Part shown: piece by piece, positions 36,056-46,326 of the stretch | Layout: each line of letters starts with the position of its first letter | How positions within the stretch are numbered: the stretch's first letter is position 1 | Assembly: GCF_964253915.1 (NCBI RefSeq) | Contig: NZ_CAXUSG020000003.1 | Coordinates: 248,001-312,000, forward strand | Source: Metarhizobium sp964253915 | GTDB lineage: Bacteria; Pseudomonadota; Alphaproteobacteria; Rhizobiales; Rhizobiaceae | DNA length: 64,000 nt | Direction of reading: 5' to 3' | The notes under the pieces: model-generated | Database searches by the model: none | What the model saw: the letters and a program-made list of their open reading frames with translations, nothing else | Told to the model about the DNA's origin: nothing | Position numbers and translations under genes: made by a program

Positions 36056-39000
36056 TTATTCGCCGCTGGCGATAGCAAAGCCCGCTTGCGGATCCTGGAT
36101 CGGCTCACCATTGACGGTGACATCATACTCCTCGGCCCGCCGGGTGACGGTGACCTCGTAAGTCTTGCCGGAAAGCGTCAACCTGGCCGAGAAGCCATCC
36201 CAGCCGCCGGGCAGCGCCGGACGGACATGGATGCGGTCGCCTACCCGGCGAATGCCGAGAATGCCTTCCACCGCGGAGCGATAGAGCCAGCCGGCAGACC
36301 CCGTATACCAGGTCCAGCCGCCACGACCGGTGCGGTCGGCAGCGCCGTAGACGTCGGCCGCAACCACATAGGGTTCGACGCGGTAGGTCTCGGATGTCTG
36401 GCGGTCCAGCGCATGGTTGACCGGGTTGAGCAGCGAGAAACACGTCCAGGCGTCGTCGCCGCGGCCGAGTTCGGCAAAGGCCATCACCACCCAGGTCGCG
36501 GCATGCGTATACTGGCCACCGTTTTCGCGCACACCCGGCGGATAGGAGCGAATATAGCCCGGATCCTGCGCCGTTTCGTCAAAGGGTGGCGTGAACAGCC
36601 GGATGATGCCGGCATCGGGATCGACGAGGCGATCCATGACGGCATTCATCGCCGCCGTAGCGCGCTCCGGCTGCCCCTGGCCCGACAGCACGCTCCAAGA
36701 TTGCGCAATCGAATCGATCTGGCATTCCGCCTGCGTCTTCGAGCCGAGCGGCGTGCCGTCGTCGAAATAACCGCGGCGATAATAATCGCCGTCCCAGCCG
36801 TCCGTCTCGAGCGCCGCCTTCAGCGTTTCGATATGCGCCGTCCAGCGCTTGACGCGGGCCGTGTCGCCACGCGCCTCGGCGTAACGAATGAACGACTGCA
36901 GCGCCCCGGCCAGGAACCAGCCGAGCCAGATGCTTTCGCCGCGACCTTCGATGCCGACACGGTTCATGCCGTCGTTCCAATCGCCACCGAGGATCAGTGG
37001 CAGGTTGTGCGGACCGGTGCGGTCGATCGCCAGGTCGAGAGCAAGGGCGGCGTGTTCGTAAAGGCTCGCCGTTTCTTCCGTAACATCAGGCTTGTAGAAG
37101 GCGTCGTGCTGACCCGGCTGCAGGGCAGCGCCTGTCAGGAACGGGATCTGCTCGTCGAGCAGCGACACATCGCCCACCACCTCGCAATAGTGGTTCACGG
37201 CGTAGGCAAGCCACACGACATCGTCGGCGATCATCGTGCGCACGCCGGCGCCCGTCTGCGGCAGCCACCAATGCTGCACATCGCCTTCGCGGAACTGCCG
37301 GCCGGCAGCATTGAGGATCTGACGCCGCGCCAGCGACGGGTCGTGCAGCACGAAGGCCAGCGTATCCTGCAGCTGGTCGCGGAAGCCGTAGGCACCGCTC
37401 GCCTGGTAGAAGGCCGAGCGTGCGAGGATACGGCAGGAAAGCGCCTGATAGGGCAGCCAGCCGTTGACGAGGTGATCGAGCGAACGATCCGGCGTCTTCA
37501 CTTGCAGATGGCCGGTAAAGGCATCCCAATAGGCCTTTTCCGCCGCCAGCACGGTGTCAACGGAAAGGCTGCGTGCCTCACCGACCAGGGCGCGCGCGGC
37601 ATCAGCGTCGTCGCCATCACCGAGGAAGAAGACCAGCTCCTTCTCGGCGCCCGGCGCAAGCGTCACATCGAAAGCCAGCGCAGCGCAAGGATCACCGTCC
37701 GGCTCGACGGAACCGGAGAGGGACGAGACCGCCGCAACCGCCTTCGGCACCAGAACAGTGCCGTCGCTGCCGATGAATTCCCGGCGGCTCGACGTGACGC
37801 CGGCCGGCTTTTCGCTGGCGGCGAAGAAGGCGGAGCGGGCGTAAAAATCGATGCTGTAGGGGTTGCCGGCAAACAGAGCGCCCGTTTCCTCGTCATAAGA
37901 CGGCAGGATGAAAGGCGTGGTGCGCTGTGGATTGTTGCCGAGCACCCATTCGACGTAACCATAGACCTTGAGGCGGCGGGTCTCGCCGCTGCCGTTGCGG
38001 ATTTTCAGGCGAGACAGCTTGATCGGCCGCTCGCGATCGACCGTCTGGAGCATGTCCAGGTCGAGGCCGTTCTGGCTGGAGGTGAAGACAGAATAACCAA
38101 GCCCATGACGGGTTTCGAACGAAACCGAGGCATCACGCGACAGCGCGGCGAACGGTGTCATCACCACCTTGCTGTCTGCATCGACCACGTAGATGCTCTC
38201 ACCCGGCCGGTTGACGACGGGATCGTTGGTCCATGGCGTCAGCTGGTAGTCGCGCGAATTGCGGCTCCAAGTGAAGTTGGCGCCTTCGGCCGAGACGTGG
38301 AAACCGAAACGGTCGTTGGAAATGACATTGATCCACGGCTGCGGCGTCGACTGCCCACCGCGCAGGCGCACGACATATTCCCGGCCGTCCCTGGCAAAAC
38401 CGCCAAAACCGTTCCAGAAATCGAGATCGCCGCGATCCTCGACGGGTTCCGACGAGAAGCCGGGTTCGTAGGTGCTCAGCACCAGCGGCCGCAGCGGTTC
38501 GACCGGGGCCGGTTCTGCCGGCTTCGGTGTGGCAAACAGCGAGGCGGCACGGTTGATCTGGTCGACGATCTTGCCGTTGCGGGCGTGGAAGACCACGCGG
38601 GCTGCGGCGAGCAGCGCCTGCCAGGTCTCGGCATCCATCAGGTCTCGGCGCACCGAGAAGATGTGCTGGCGCAGCCCGTCGCCCTGACCGAGGCGGCGCA
38701 GATTTTCGCAAGCCGCGTCGAGCGCGTGCTGCATGTCCTGTGCATAGGAGGCAGCCCGCTCGTTGACGATCACCAGGTCAGCGGTGACGCCGCGTGAGCG
38801 CAGGTATTCCTGCGCGCTCAGCGCCTCGCGGGCGATGTTCATGTCCATGTCGTCATTGATGCGCAGGGCGAAAATCGGGTAATCGCCCGAGATCGCCAGC
38901 GGCCAGAGCGCCGATTGCGACCGCAGGCCGCTCTGCACCGTCGCCGCATCCGCCCGCAGCTGCATGTCGGGATAGACGAGATGGCGGCCGAGCGTCTGGA

Positions 39001-42000
39001 AGGCGGCGGCCTGCTGCGAGGTGACGCCGACATGGCGCATCTGCACCTGCGCCCGCGTCCAGGCATGGATCATCTCGTGGCTGAAGGCATCCGGATGGCG
39101 GTAGCGATCGACGGCCTTGTCGATCTCCTCGCGGTTGGGCGCGGCAATCGTCCAGAAGATCACCGACACCTTCTTGCCGGCCGGCACGCGGATCGTGCGG
39201 CGCAACGACAGGATCGGGTCGAGCGTGAAGCCGTCGGAACCGGACAGCGTCGCGCCGGGATCGAAAGCGGCAGCTTCGCCTAGCGTGCGGCCGCGACCGA
39301 TGAACTTTCGGCGGTCGGTCTCGAATTCCGTGTGGCGCGACGAACCGGCATTGTCGACGATCAGGTGCGCGACGCAGATATCCGGATCGCTGGGGCTACG
39401 CTTGTTGCGCTCGACGCGGATGACATCACCGCGCCGGCCGATCTCCGTCTTGACGAACATGCGCGAGAACAGCGGGTGGGCGTTATCGGCGTCATCGTAG
39501 GAGAGCACTGGTTCTAGATAGGACGTCACTTCGATGAAACGGTCTTCCGACCCCATGTTCAGCAGCGTCAGCCGCCGGCCTTCGGCATCATGCTCGGTGG
39601 CGACGATGCATTCGACTTCACTTGTGAGATCACCGACGGTCTTGTGGAATTCCGCCTTGTCGTCACCGAAGACGGCCTTGGTCTTCTCGCCGTCGAGACG
39701 GCGCGGTTCGGCGGTCGCCGACCACCATTGGCCGCTGGCGGTATCGCGCAGGAAGATGAAGCTGCCCCAGCGATCTTCGGTCGGATCGGGTTTCCAGCGG
39801 GAAACGGATTGGCCGTTCCAGCGGGAGTAACCGGCCCCGGTCGCCGTCAGCATCACCGAATAATGGCCGTTCGACAGGAAAACGAGTTCGCGTTCCTTGG
39901 CGGCAGGATCCTCGATGGTGCGCACTTCCGGCCGCGGCAGGTCGCCCTGCTCGTCGCCGGGGGTGGAGGGTTCGTGCTTGGCGCTCATCACCTGGATTTC
40001 GCGCGGCGCCTTTTCCTGCAGCAAGAGTTCGGCGGCTTCGACCACCGGATCGGAATGGAAGAGTTCACGCAGCCAGCCGTTGAAGGCGACGTTGGCGACG
40101 GCGGCAATCGACATGCCGTGGTGGTGGGCATAATAATTGTAGACCACCGCGCATTTCTGGCCTTCCGGCACACGCGTCGGCGTGAAGTCGACGGCATCGT
40201 GATAGCCGTAGATGCCCATGGCGCCGAGCTTGCGCAGCCGCTCGAGGTTTTCGAGCGCCGCTTCCGGCTCGTACTGGCTGGCGAGGATCGAGGCATAAGG
40301 CGCGATGACGGCGTTCTGGCCGAGACCGCGCTTCAGGCCGAGCGTCGGCACGCCGAAATTGGTGTACTGATAGGTCAGCTGGTGGTCGCGGGCGTTGAAG
40401 GCCGCTTCCGAAATGCCCCAGGGCGTGCCGAGCCGGCGGCCGTGGTTCATCTGCTCCTTGACGATCAGGTTGTTGGTCTGGTTGAGGATGCCGCCATGGC
40501 GCTCCTGCATGACGAGCGGCGGCATCAGGTATTCGAACATCGAGCCCGACCAGGAGATCAACGCCCCGCGCAATCCGACCTGCACCACCTGGCGGCCGAG
40601 CTTGTACCAGTGCTCGGTCGGCAAGTCGCCCTTGGCGATGGCGAACAGGCTGGTGAGACGCGCTTCCGAGGCCAGAAGGTCGTAGCAGGCTTCGTCGAGT
40701 TCGCCGCTTTCGACGCGGTAGCCGATCGACAGCAGCCGGCGCTCCTGGCGGAAGAGGAAACCGAAATCCATCGAGAAGGCGATGTCGCGGGCGCGGTCGC
40801 GCAGGCTGGAAAGACGGTTGCGCAGCGGCTCGATATTGGAGAGGTCGAAGACGCTGTCGGAGACATGCGCCTCGCAGACCTGTACCAGCGAGGCGGCCCA
40901 GGCGGTCACCTCGTTGCTCTGCGGCGATCGCACCTCGTGGTCGAGGTTGGCAGCAAGCTTCTGGATATCGCGGGCGAGCACCGACAGGTTGATGATGCGG
41001 ATCGAGGCGAATTCATGCTCGCGTTTGACGGCGGCGAGCGCGTTCTGGAAGCCGGTGATACGTTCCTCCAGCCGTCGGCGCAGCGGCCGCACGGTCTTGC
41101 GGTCGTCGGGCAGGTCGCGCAGGATTTCACCGAGGATGCCGGCGACATCGCCGACGCCGTCGAGATTGCCCTGCAGATGCGCCGACGGCGCTTCCGCCCA
41201 GCTGCGGCAGGCCGACGACACGGCGATCAGATGGCCGGCGAGGTTACCGCTGTCGACCGCCGAAACATAACGCGGACCGAGCGTCGCCAGCGTATCCGTG
41301 TGGTACCAGTTGAGCAGGTGGCCGCGGTATTTTTCCATGCGCTCGACGGTGGCGATGGTCTGCTCCAGCCGCTCGATGGTCTGCTCGAACGACATCCAGC
41401 CGAACTGCCGGCCGGAAATGATCGACAGAAGATAGACGCCGATGTTGGTGGGCGAGGTGCGGGCGGCAACGATGGGGGTTGGCCGCTCCTGGAAATTGTC
41501 CGGCGGCAGGTAGTTCTGCTCGGCGGTGACGAAACTTTCGAAATACCGCCAGGTGCGGCGGGCGACCTTGCGCAGTTCTTCGGAAACCTCTTCCGAAACC
41601 TCGAGCCGGTCTTCGGTTTCCGCCGACTGGCTGACATACCAGGCAACGGCCGGCGACAGGATCCACATCAGCGCAAACGGAATGCCGACGAGGAAGGCAT
41701 TGTCACCCGGCAACGCGGCAAAAATCAGCGCCAGAAGCGCGATCGCCGGGGCGTGCCACATGTTGCGGTAATAGGCGAGAATGCTGCCCTGGGCGTTCGA
41801 CTGGACGCTGGCCGCGGTGCGCCATTCCAGCATCAGCTTGTGGCTGACGAACAGGCGATACAGCGAACGGGCGATGGCATCGACCATCAGGCAGGCGGAA
41901 TCGGCGATAAAGACGATACGCAGTGCCACCTGGGCGTTTGCGGCGCGGATATCCGACCAGACGGTGTAAAGATGCGCGCTCGGCACCACGTCGCTGCTGC

Positions 42001-44563
42001 GCGGCACGATGCCTGAAATCAGAGAAAGGGTGGGGGCGACGAACAGGCTGAAGATCAGCAGGATCTGCCAGATCAGCGCGCCGAGCGGATCCATGAAATA
42101 CCAGCCGAGCACGGAGGCGAAGAACCAGGCGATCGGCGTGAGCGAACGGCGCAGGTTATCGACCATCTTCCAGCGGCCGAGCGCCGTGACGCCACGCAGC
42201 GGATTGAAGATATAGGGCAGGAGCTGCCAGTCGCCGCGGGCCCAGCGATGCTGGCGTGACACTTCCACCTCGTACCGGGTCGGATAATCCTCGACCAGCT
42301 CGACATCGGTGACCAGCGCGCAACGCGCCATCGAGCCCTCGAGCAGGTCGTGGCTGAGCACCGAATTTTCCTCGATGCGCCCCTTCAGCGACGCTTCGAA
42401 GGCATCAACGTGATAGAGGCCCTTACCGGTAAAAGTGCCTTCGCCGGTCAGGTCCTGATAAACGTCGGAGACGGTGAAGACATAAGGATCGACGCCGCGG
42501 TTGATCGAGAAGACACGCTGGAATACCGAGGCGTCCTCGCCGGTCGTCAAGGACGGGGTGACGCGCGGCTGCAGCAGGCCGTAACCGCCGACGACGCGGT
42601 TGGTCTCGGGATCGATGACCGGACGGTTGATCGGATGGTAGAGCTTGCCGACGAGCTTGGTCACGGCATCGCGCATCAGGCGCGTGTCGGAATCGAGCGT
42701 CATGACATATTGCACGTCGGCCGGAACGGTGTTGGCGCCGGGCAGGAAGGTCGTATCGGCATCGCCGCGCAGAAGCAGGTTCAGCTCGTGCAGCTTGCCA
42801 CGCTTGCGCTCCCAGCCCATCCAGGCGCCTTCGGCCGGATTGTACAGGCGGCGGCGATGCAGCAGGTAGAAACGCCGCTTGCCGTCATAGGCATATTTGT
42901 CGCTGAGGGCAGCGATTTCCTTGCGGGCGTAGTCGAAGACGGCGAGATCGGCTTCGGTCTCTTCCTTCTGGCTGTCCGGCCAGTCGCTGACCAGCGCGAA
43001 ATAGATTTCGCCGCGCGGATTGGCGAGGTAATGCACCTCGATGTTGCGCACGAGTTCGTCGACGCTGTCGCGGTTGGAGATGAGGCAGGGCACGACGACC
43101 AGCGTACGCGCATCCTCGGGAATGCCTTCCTTGAATTCGTAACCGACAAGCCGCGATGGCGTCACGAAGAATGTCACCAGCGTGTTGAACAGGCCGGTCG
43201 CGCCTTCCGAAGCCGGCAGCGAGAACATCGCCAGCAGCACGACGATTTCGGCCCATCCCATGCCGGCACTTGCCAGGAAGCAGCCGACGACCACCAGCGC
43301 CAGGATGGTCAGCAGCACAACCGGCGCGGCAACCGCCAGCCAGTCGAGCTTGCGGACGACCCGCACGGCACGCTGAACCACGGTCGAGCGGTAGCCGATG
43401 ACCTTTTCCAGCTTCTTGCGGTGCATGCCGACCAGGAAACCGCCGACATTCGGCTCGTGCGGCTGCGGTTCGCCGGAATGCCTGGCCTGCTCGGTCAGAT
43501 CGACGGCGATATTGGCGATTTCAAGCTCTGTGCGATCGGAATAACGCGCCAGGCGCTCGATCTGCTTGCGATATTTGTTGCGCGAGCCGGGATCGAGATT
43601 GCCGTAATCGGTCTTGGCGAACAACAGCCGGTCGACATGGCTGACCTCCTCGACCCAGACGGCCCATTCGGTGTCGTCGATCTCGCGCAGGCTGCGGATG
43701 ATGTTGCCCATCGTGACGTTGCCGGAGGACAACCGGTTGTGTTCGGCCATCATCGCCGTTTCGGCGTCGCTGCCGGCCCGCTCCAGACGTTCTTCGAGCC
43801 AGGAAATCGCGGCACCGGAGGATTGCGAACCATCCCGCAGGCGATAAAGGAACTGCGTCGCGAAGGTGGTATCGTCGGCCAGATCCTCGATGCCCTTCAA
43901 AAATTCGGCATTCTTGTCCGGATCGTTGCGGCGGATGAGTTCGTCGGCGACATCGTTTGCCCGGCCGCGCATCCGGCGCGAGCGCTCGACACGAATGGAA
44001 ATGCGGCGCAGGTTTTCCACCAGAACGTAACGCACCATGGACGGCAGCGCCCAGAGTTCGCCGATCTCCAGCGTCGTGACCGTCTGGAAACCGTCGGCCA
44101 GCGCCGTCAGGCTTTCATGTGACACGGTGCTGTGGGTATGGGCGACATAGAGCCAGGCAAGCGCCAGAACGCGCGGGATCTCCGTGCCGGCGACCTGCAT
44201 GGTCGGCAACTGTCGATAGAAACGGCGCGGAAAATCGCGGCGGACTTCCTGGATCGCCTCTTCGACGATGTAGTGATTGTCGAGCAGCCATTCCGCCGCC
44301 GGCGTGATGGTGGCGCCAGCCGCGACGTCGGCGGCCGTGGTGCGGTAGACACGCAGGATCTCGCGGTCGTTTTCCTTGTGGCGTGCGAAAAAGTCGAAGG
44401 GGGCAAAAGCCGGCAATGTCCGGGCGCCCTCGCGCGCCAGCGCCTCGCCGCAAGCGGCCAACTCCTCCTTGGTGAAATAGGTCGAACGGATGGAATCGTT
44501 ATGATCGATCTGCTTGGCTTCGGTATCGCGCGAGGAAGCAGCGGGCGAGGATTGAAATGACAT
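36056..44563 (-). CDS. ndvB: Cyclic beta-1,2-glucan synthase NdvB (ChvB)
   Basis: This 2835-residue inner-membrane enzyme is close to the usual NdvB length. It starts, elongates and cyclises beta-1,2-glucan. After a cytoplasmic N-terminus there are hydrophobic segments near residues 400-460, the family-84 glycosyltransferase with DSDTRLM near 625 and the QHRWARGDW (QxxRW-type) motif near 770, and more helices at 815-1000. The long C-terminal half holds the GH94 phosphorylase-like region with GGDWNDGMNRVG near 2530, which controls ring size. AGGA precedes the ATG. With ndvA it forms the synthesis/export pair needed for hypo-osmotic adaptation and plant interaction. Confidence 0.97.
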   Translation of the reverse strand: MSFQSSPAASSRDTEAKQIDHNDSIRSTYFTKEELAACGEALAREGARTLPAFAPFDFFARHKENDREILRVYRTTAADVAAGATITPAAEWLLDNHYIVEEAIQEVRRDFPRRFYRQLPTMQVAGTEIPRVLALAWLYVAHTHSTVSHESLTALADGFQTVTTLEIGELWALPSMVRYVLVENLRRISIRVERSRRMRGRANDVADELIRRNDPDKNAEFLKGIEDLADDTTFATQFLYRLRDGSQSSGAAISWLEERLERAGSDAETAMMAEHNRLSSGNVTMGNIIRSLREIDDTEWAVWVEEVSHVDRLLFAKTDYGNLDPGSRNKYRKQIERLARYSDRTELEIANIAVDLTEQARHSGEPQPHEPNVGGFLVGMHRKKLEKVIGYRSTVVQRAVRVVRKLDWLAVAAPVVLLTILALVVVGCFLASAGMGWAEIVVLLAMFSLPASEGATGLFNTLVTFFVTPSRLVGYEFKEGIPEDARTLVVVPCLISNRDSVDELVRNIEVHYLANPRGEIYFALVSDWPDSQKEETEADLAVFDYARKEIAALSDKYAYDGKRRFYLLHRRRLYNPAEGAWMGWERKRGKLHELNLLLRGDADTTFLPGANTVPADVQYVMTLDSDTRLMRDAVTKLVGKLYHPINRPVIDPETNRVVGGYGLLQPRVTPSLTTGEDASVFQRVFSINRGVDPYVFTVSDVYQDLTGEGTFTGKGLYHVDAFEASLKGRIEENSVLSHDLLEGSMARCALVTDVELVEDYPTRYEVEVSRQHRWARGDWQLLPYIFNPLRGVTALGRWKMVDNLRRSLTPIAWFFASVLGWYFMDPLGALIWQILLIFSLFVAPTLSLISGIVPRSSDVVPSAHLYTVWSDIRAANAQVALRIVFIADSACLMVDAIARSLYRLFVSHKLMLEWRTAASVQSNAQGSILAYYRNMWHAPAIALLALIFAALPGDNAFLVGIPFALMWILSPAVAWYVSQSAETEDRLEVSEEVSEELRKVARRTWRYFESFVTAEQNYLPPDNFQERPTPIVAARTSPTNIGVYLLSIISGRQFGWMSFEQTIERLEQTIATVERMEKYRGHLLNWYHTDTLATLGPRYVSAVDSGNLAGHLIAVSSACRSWAEAPSAHLQGNLDGVGDVAGILGEILRDLPDDRKTVRPLRRRLEERITGFQNALAAVKREHEFASIRIINLSVLARDIQKLAANLDHEVRSPQSNEVTAWAASLVQVCEAHVSDSVFDLSNIEPLRNRLSSLRDRARDIAFSMDFGFLFRQERRLLSIGYRVESGELDEACYDLLASEARLTSLFAIAKGDLPTEHWYKLGRQVVQVGLRGALISWSGSMFEYLMPPLVMQERHGGILNQTNNLIVKEQMNHGRRLGTPWGISEAAFNARDHQLTYQYTNFGVPTLGLKRGLGQNAVIAPYASILASQYEPEAALENLERLRKLGAMGIYGYHDAVDFTPTRVPEGQKCAVVYNYYAHHHGMSIAAVANVAFNGWLRELFHSDPVVEAAELLLQEKAPREIQVMSAKHEPSTPGDEQGDLPRPEVRTIEDPAAKERELVFLSNGHYSVMLTATGAGYSRWNGQSVSRWKPDPTEDRWGSFIFLRDTASGQWWSATAEPRRLDGEKTKAVFGDDKAEFHKTVGDLTSEVECIVATEHDAEGRRLTLLNMGSEDRFIEVTSYLEPVLSYDDADNAHPLFSRMFVKTEIGRRGDVIRVERNKRSPSDPDICVAHLIVDNAGSSRHTEFETDRRKFIGRGRTLGEAAAFDPGATLSGSDGFTLDPILSLRRTIRVPAGKKVSVIFWTIAAPNREEIDKAVDRYRHPDAFSHEMIHAWTRAQVQMRHVGVTSQQAAAFQTLGRHLVYPDMQLRADAATVQSGLRSQSALWPLAISGDYPIFALRINDDMDMNIAREALSAQEYLRSRGVTADLVIVNERAASYAQDMQHALDAACENLRRLGQGDGLRQHIFSVRRDLMDAETWQALLAAARVVFHARNGKIVDQINRAASLFATPKPAEPAPVEPLRPLVLSTYEPGFSSEPVEDRGDLDFWNGFGGFARDGREYVVRLRGGQSTPQPWINVISNDRFGFHVSAEGANFTWSRNSRDYQLTPWTNDPVVNRPGESIYVVDADSKVVMTPFAALSRDASVSFETRHGLGYSVFTSSQNGLDLDMLQTVDRERPIKLSRLKIRNGSGETRRLKVYGYVEWVLGNNPQRTTPFILPSYDEETGALFAGNPYSIDFYARSAFFAASEKPAGVTSSRREFIGSDGTVLVPKAVAAVSSLSGSVEPDGDPCAALAFDVTLAPGAEKELVFFLGDGDDADAARALVGEARSLSVDTVLAAEKAYWDAFTGHLQVKTPDRSLDHLVNGWLPYQALSCRILARSAFYQASGAYGFRDQLQDTLAFVLHDPSLARRQILNAAGRQFREGDVQHWWLPQTGAGVRTMIADDVVWLAYAVNHYCEVVGDVSLLDEQIPFLTGAALQPGQHDAFYKPDVTEETASLYEHAALALDLAIDRTGPHNLPLILGGDWNDGMNRVGIEGRGESIWLGWFLAGALQSFIRYAEARGDTARVKRWTAHIETLKAALETDGWDGDYYRRGYFDDGTPLGSKTQAECQIDSIAQSWSVLSGQGQPERATAAMNAVMDRLVDPDAGIIRLFTPPFDETAQDPGYIRSYPPGVRENGGQYTHAATWVVMAFAELGRGDDAWTCFSLLNPVNHALDRQTSETYRVEPYVVAADVYGAADRTGRGGWTWYTGSAGWLYRSAVEGILGIRRVGDRIHVRPALPGGWDGFSARLTLSGKTYEVTVTRRAEEYDVTVNGEPIQDPQAGFAIASGE

Positions 44564-44969
44564 GGCGTCCTGGTTCTGGATCGAAACAGCGTTGAGTTCG
44601 GCTTCGCCTTATCCTGCTTTATCGCTCAAGCACAATATCGCACCGCTGCGCTGAAAGCCGGACTTGCGCAAAACACGGCAAGGGTCCGGACCAATAGGCA
44701 AGGCGAAATGAACGTAAGCTGACCAAACAGGCTTTTGGCGGAAATTCCTCCGTCGCGGCAAACGCCGGGTTCGCATCGCGACAGGGGCAAGCGGAGAGAT
44801 TTCGACACTTATGGCAAAAGTCAAGACATGCCGTTCCAGCGGCCGGAATGCAGGTCAATAAACATGATGATCGTCTCCTGTCGCCAAGGGTTGCATGCGT
44901 GATGCAGCAGGCATCCCAAGCCCCAATGCCCGAACAATGCCTGTCGGCGCAAATTGTTCCGGCAATGGC
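44564..44969. other. Intergenic region and leader upstream of ndvB
   Basis: These 406 bases hold the presumed ndvB promoter and leader. The only readable element is the short open frame listed at 44821-44865. TTGACT at about 44815-44820 (minus strand) could be a -35, but the -10 is poor. Confidence 0.5.
44821..44865 (-). CDS. Possible 14-codon leader ORF upstream of ndvB
   Basis: The frame reads MFIDLHSGRWNGMS and ends in TGA. It has a strong Shine-Dalgarno (AGGAGA) eight bases before its ATG and lies about 260 bases upstream of ndvB on the same strand. There is no homology to rely on; the good ribosome site is the only support, and it may be chance. Confidence 0.25.
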   Translation of the reverse strand: MFIDLHSGRWNGMS

Positions 44970-45662
44970 CTAAAGACCGCTCTTGCGATCCGGATAGGAG
45001 ATGATCGAGAGAAAACGGATCGGCAGGTGGACTAGCACTTCGGGCCCGTGCGGGGCATCGGCATCGAAGAACAGGCTGTCGCCCGGCAGCATATGATAGA
45101 GCCGGTTGCCATGGCGATATTTCACCTCGCCCTCCAGCATGTAGATGAGTTCCATGCCCTCATGCTGGAAGGCGGGAAAGACATCGGAATCGGCCGTCAG
45201 GGTGATCAGGTACGGCTCGACCTGGACGCCGCTGGAACTGTTGCCGATATGGCCGAGCAGATTGTACTGGTGGCCGGCCCGCGTGCCGCGGCGTTCGATC
45301 TCGACGCCCTCGCCCGCCTTGACGAACACGGCATCGCGCACCTCCTCGAAACGGCGAAAGAACGCCGTCAGCGGCACGCCGAGCGCCCGCGCCAACGATT
45401 GTAGCGTCGTCAGCGACGGCGAGGTGTTGCCGTTCTCGATCTTGGAGAGCATGCCGAGCGAGATGCCGGTGGCCGACGCTAGATCCGCGCCGGTGATGCC
45501 GAGCTTCTTGCGGAAGGCGCGGACCTCATGGCCGATGGCGATTTCGAGATTGTTTTCCTTGGTGTCGCGCAGCGCATGCGGATCCTGGGTCAGAACCGCT
45601 TTTACACCTGCCGGCTCTTCGCCGCCGGACGATCCATGCCTGTCGATTTCCGCCATCACCAT
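44970..45662 (-). CDS. XRE-family regulator with C-terminal cupin domain
   Basis: This 230-residue protein has an HTH (about residues 45-100, ITGADLASATGISLGMLSKIENGNTSPS) and a cupin sensor domain (about 150-225, HEGMELIYMLEGEVKYRHG and LPGDSLFFDADAPHGPE). This PuuR-like layout is typical of regulators of amine, amino-acid or polyamine catabolism, with the ligand in the cupin. It borders the amine-type catabolic region to its right, so control of genes there is plausible but not shown. Confidence 0.9.
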   Translation of the reverse strand: MVMAEIDRHGSSGGEEPAGVKAVLTQDPHALRDTKENNLEIAIGHEVRAFRKKLGITGADLASATGISLGMLSKIENGNTSPSLTTLQSLARALGVPLTAFFRRFEEVRDAVFVKAGEGVEIERRGTRAGHQYNLLGHIGNSSSGVQVEPYLITLTADSDVFPAFQHEGMELIYMLEGEVKYRHGNRLYHMLPGDSLFFDADAPHGPEVLVHLPIRFLSIISYPDRKSGL

Positions 45663-45748
45663 CCCGACTGGATGCCGCAGCGACGGCTGCGGCTACTTTC
45701 CGGAGTGTAATATTTTCTTTTCTCCCAGGAAAGACATCCAGCCGGATT

Positions 45749-45913
45749 TTAAGCGCCGCGCACGAGCCTGATCACCAGGGATGCCAGGAAGAGGGCCAGG
45801 AACAGGAAGAACAGGACCTGGGCTATCGACGCCGAAATGCCGGCGATACCGCCAAAGCCGAGCAGGCCAGCCACCAGCGCGACGACCAGAAATACGAGGG
45901 CATAATACAGCAT
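45749..45913 (-). CDS. DUF1328-like small membrane protein
   Basis: This 54-residue protein has two hydrophobic segments (LYYALVFLVVALVAGLLGFGG and AQVLFFLFLALFLASLVI, read separately) and ends in RLVRGA, the usual form of DUF1328/YtjA proteins. Its function is unknown; such genes are often stress-induced in rhizobia. GGAG is placed before the ATG. It follows the 25-residue membrane gene by 111 bases on the same strand. Confidence 0.85.
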   Translation of the reverse strand: MLYYALVFLVVALVAGLLGFGGIAGISASIAQVLFFLFLALFLASLVIRLVRGA

Positions 45914-46024
45914 GGGAAAACTCCTTTCGTGCAGGCGAAGGGGCGAGGCTCTTGACGCTTGAAAAGATGCCGCCGCAAGGGCGTGAAAAGGCGCCGCCCG
46001 CCTTTGTATCTCCGAGGGCAGACC

Positions 46025-46102
46025 TCAGAGATAATTAAAGAAATACAAGAGGATGATGATCGGGATGGGAATGCCCACCAGCCACAAGAGAATGCCTTTC
46101 AT
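46025..46102 (-). CDS. 25-residue hydrophobic small protein
   Basis: The product MKGILLWLVGIPIPIIILL... ends in YFFNYL and is a single membrane helix with a conserved-looking GIPIPI core. Small proteins of this type occur widely in proteobacteria without known function. A GGAGAAAC ribosome site precedes the ATG. A probable EcfG-type promoter lies 36 bases upstream. Confidence 0.65.
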   Translation of the reverse strand: MKGILLWLVGIPIPIIILLYFFNYL

Positions 46103-46137
46103 GTGTGTTTCTCCGATGTGTGTTTCCTGGCAAGAAG

Positions 46138-46162
46138 AATGCGCGAGGCGAGCTTCGGTTCC
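46138..46162 (-). promoter_or_regulatory. Probable EcfG/RpoE2-type promoter for the small membrane genes
   Basis: On the minus strand GGAAC (46162-46158) is followed after 16 bases by CATT (46141-46138). The consensus is GGAAC-N16-CGTT, so one -10 base differs. It points at the 25-residue gene and the DUF1328-like gene. Confidence 0.5.
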
Positions 46163-46291
46163 GCAACGGCTGCAATCGGCCATCGTCCGGCCGGGGAGAC
46201 CCTGGCCACAATCACCAAGTCACGCGGTAGCCGAGCACTTCCGCAAAGGTACCGCTGCCGCAAGCTATTCCATTTCATCGTATTTTGTGAT

Positions 46292-46311
46292 TATACTGAA
46301 TGAACGTTCAG
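46292..46311 (+). promoter_or_regulatory. TetR-type operator 1, abutting a -10 of the Rieske gene
   Basis: The palindrome CTGAATGAACGTTCAG spans 46296-46311 and abuts a good -10 (TATACT, 46292-46297). It ends 15 bases before the chosen ATG. The same 16-bp pattern occurs at 51005 and 56686. A repressor bound here would block the transcription start. Confidence 0.7.
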
Positions 46312-46326
46312 CAAATGGAGATTGCG

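Noticed and set aside
35924..38797. 957-residue plus-strand frame opposite ndvB, and similar frames at 39590-42016 and 42350-44122
   Set aside because: These are antisense shadows of ndvB; the ndvB product has all family motifs across the region.
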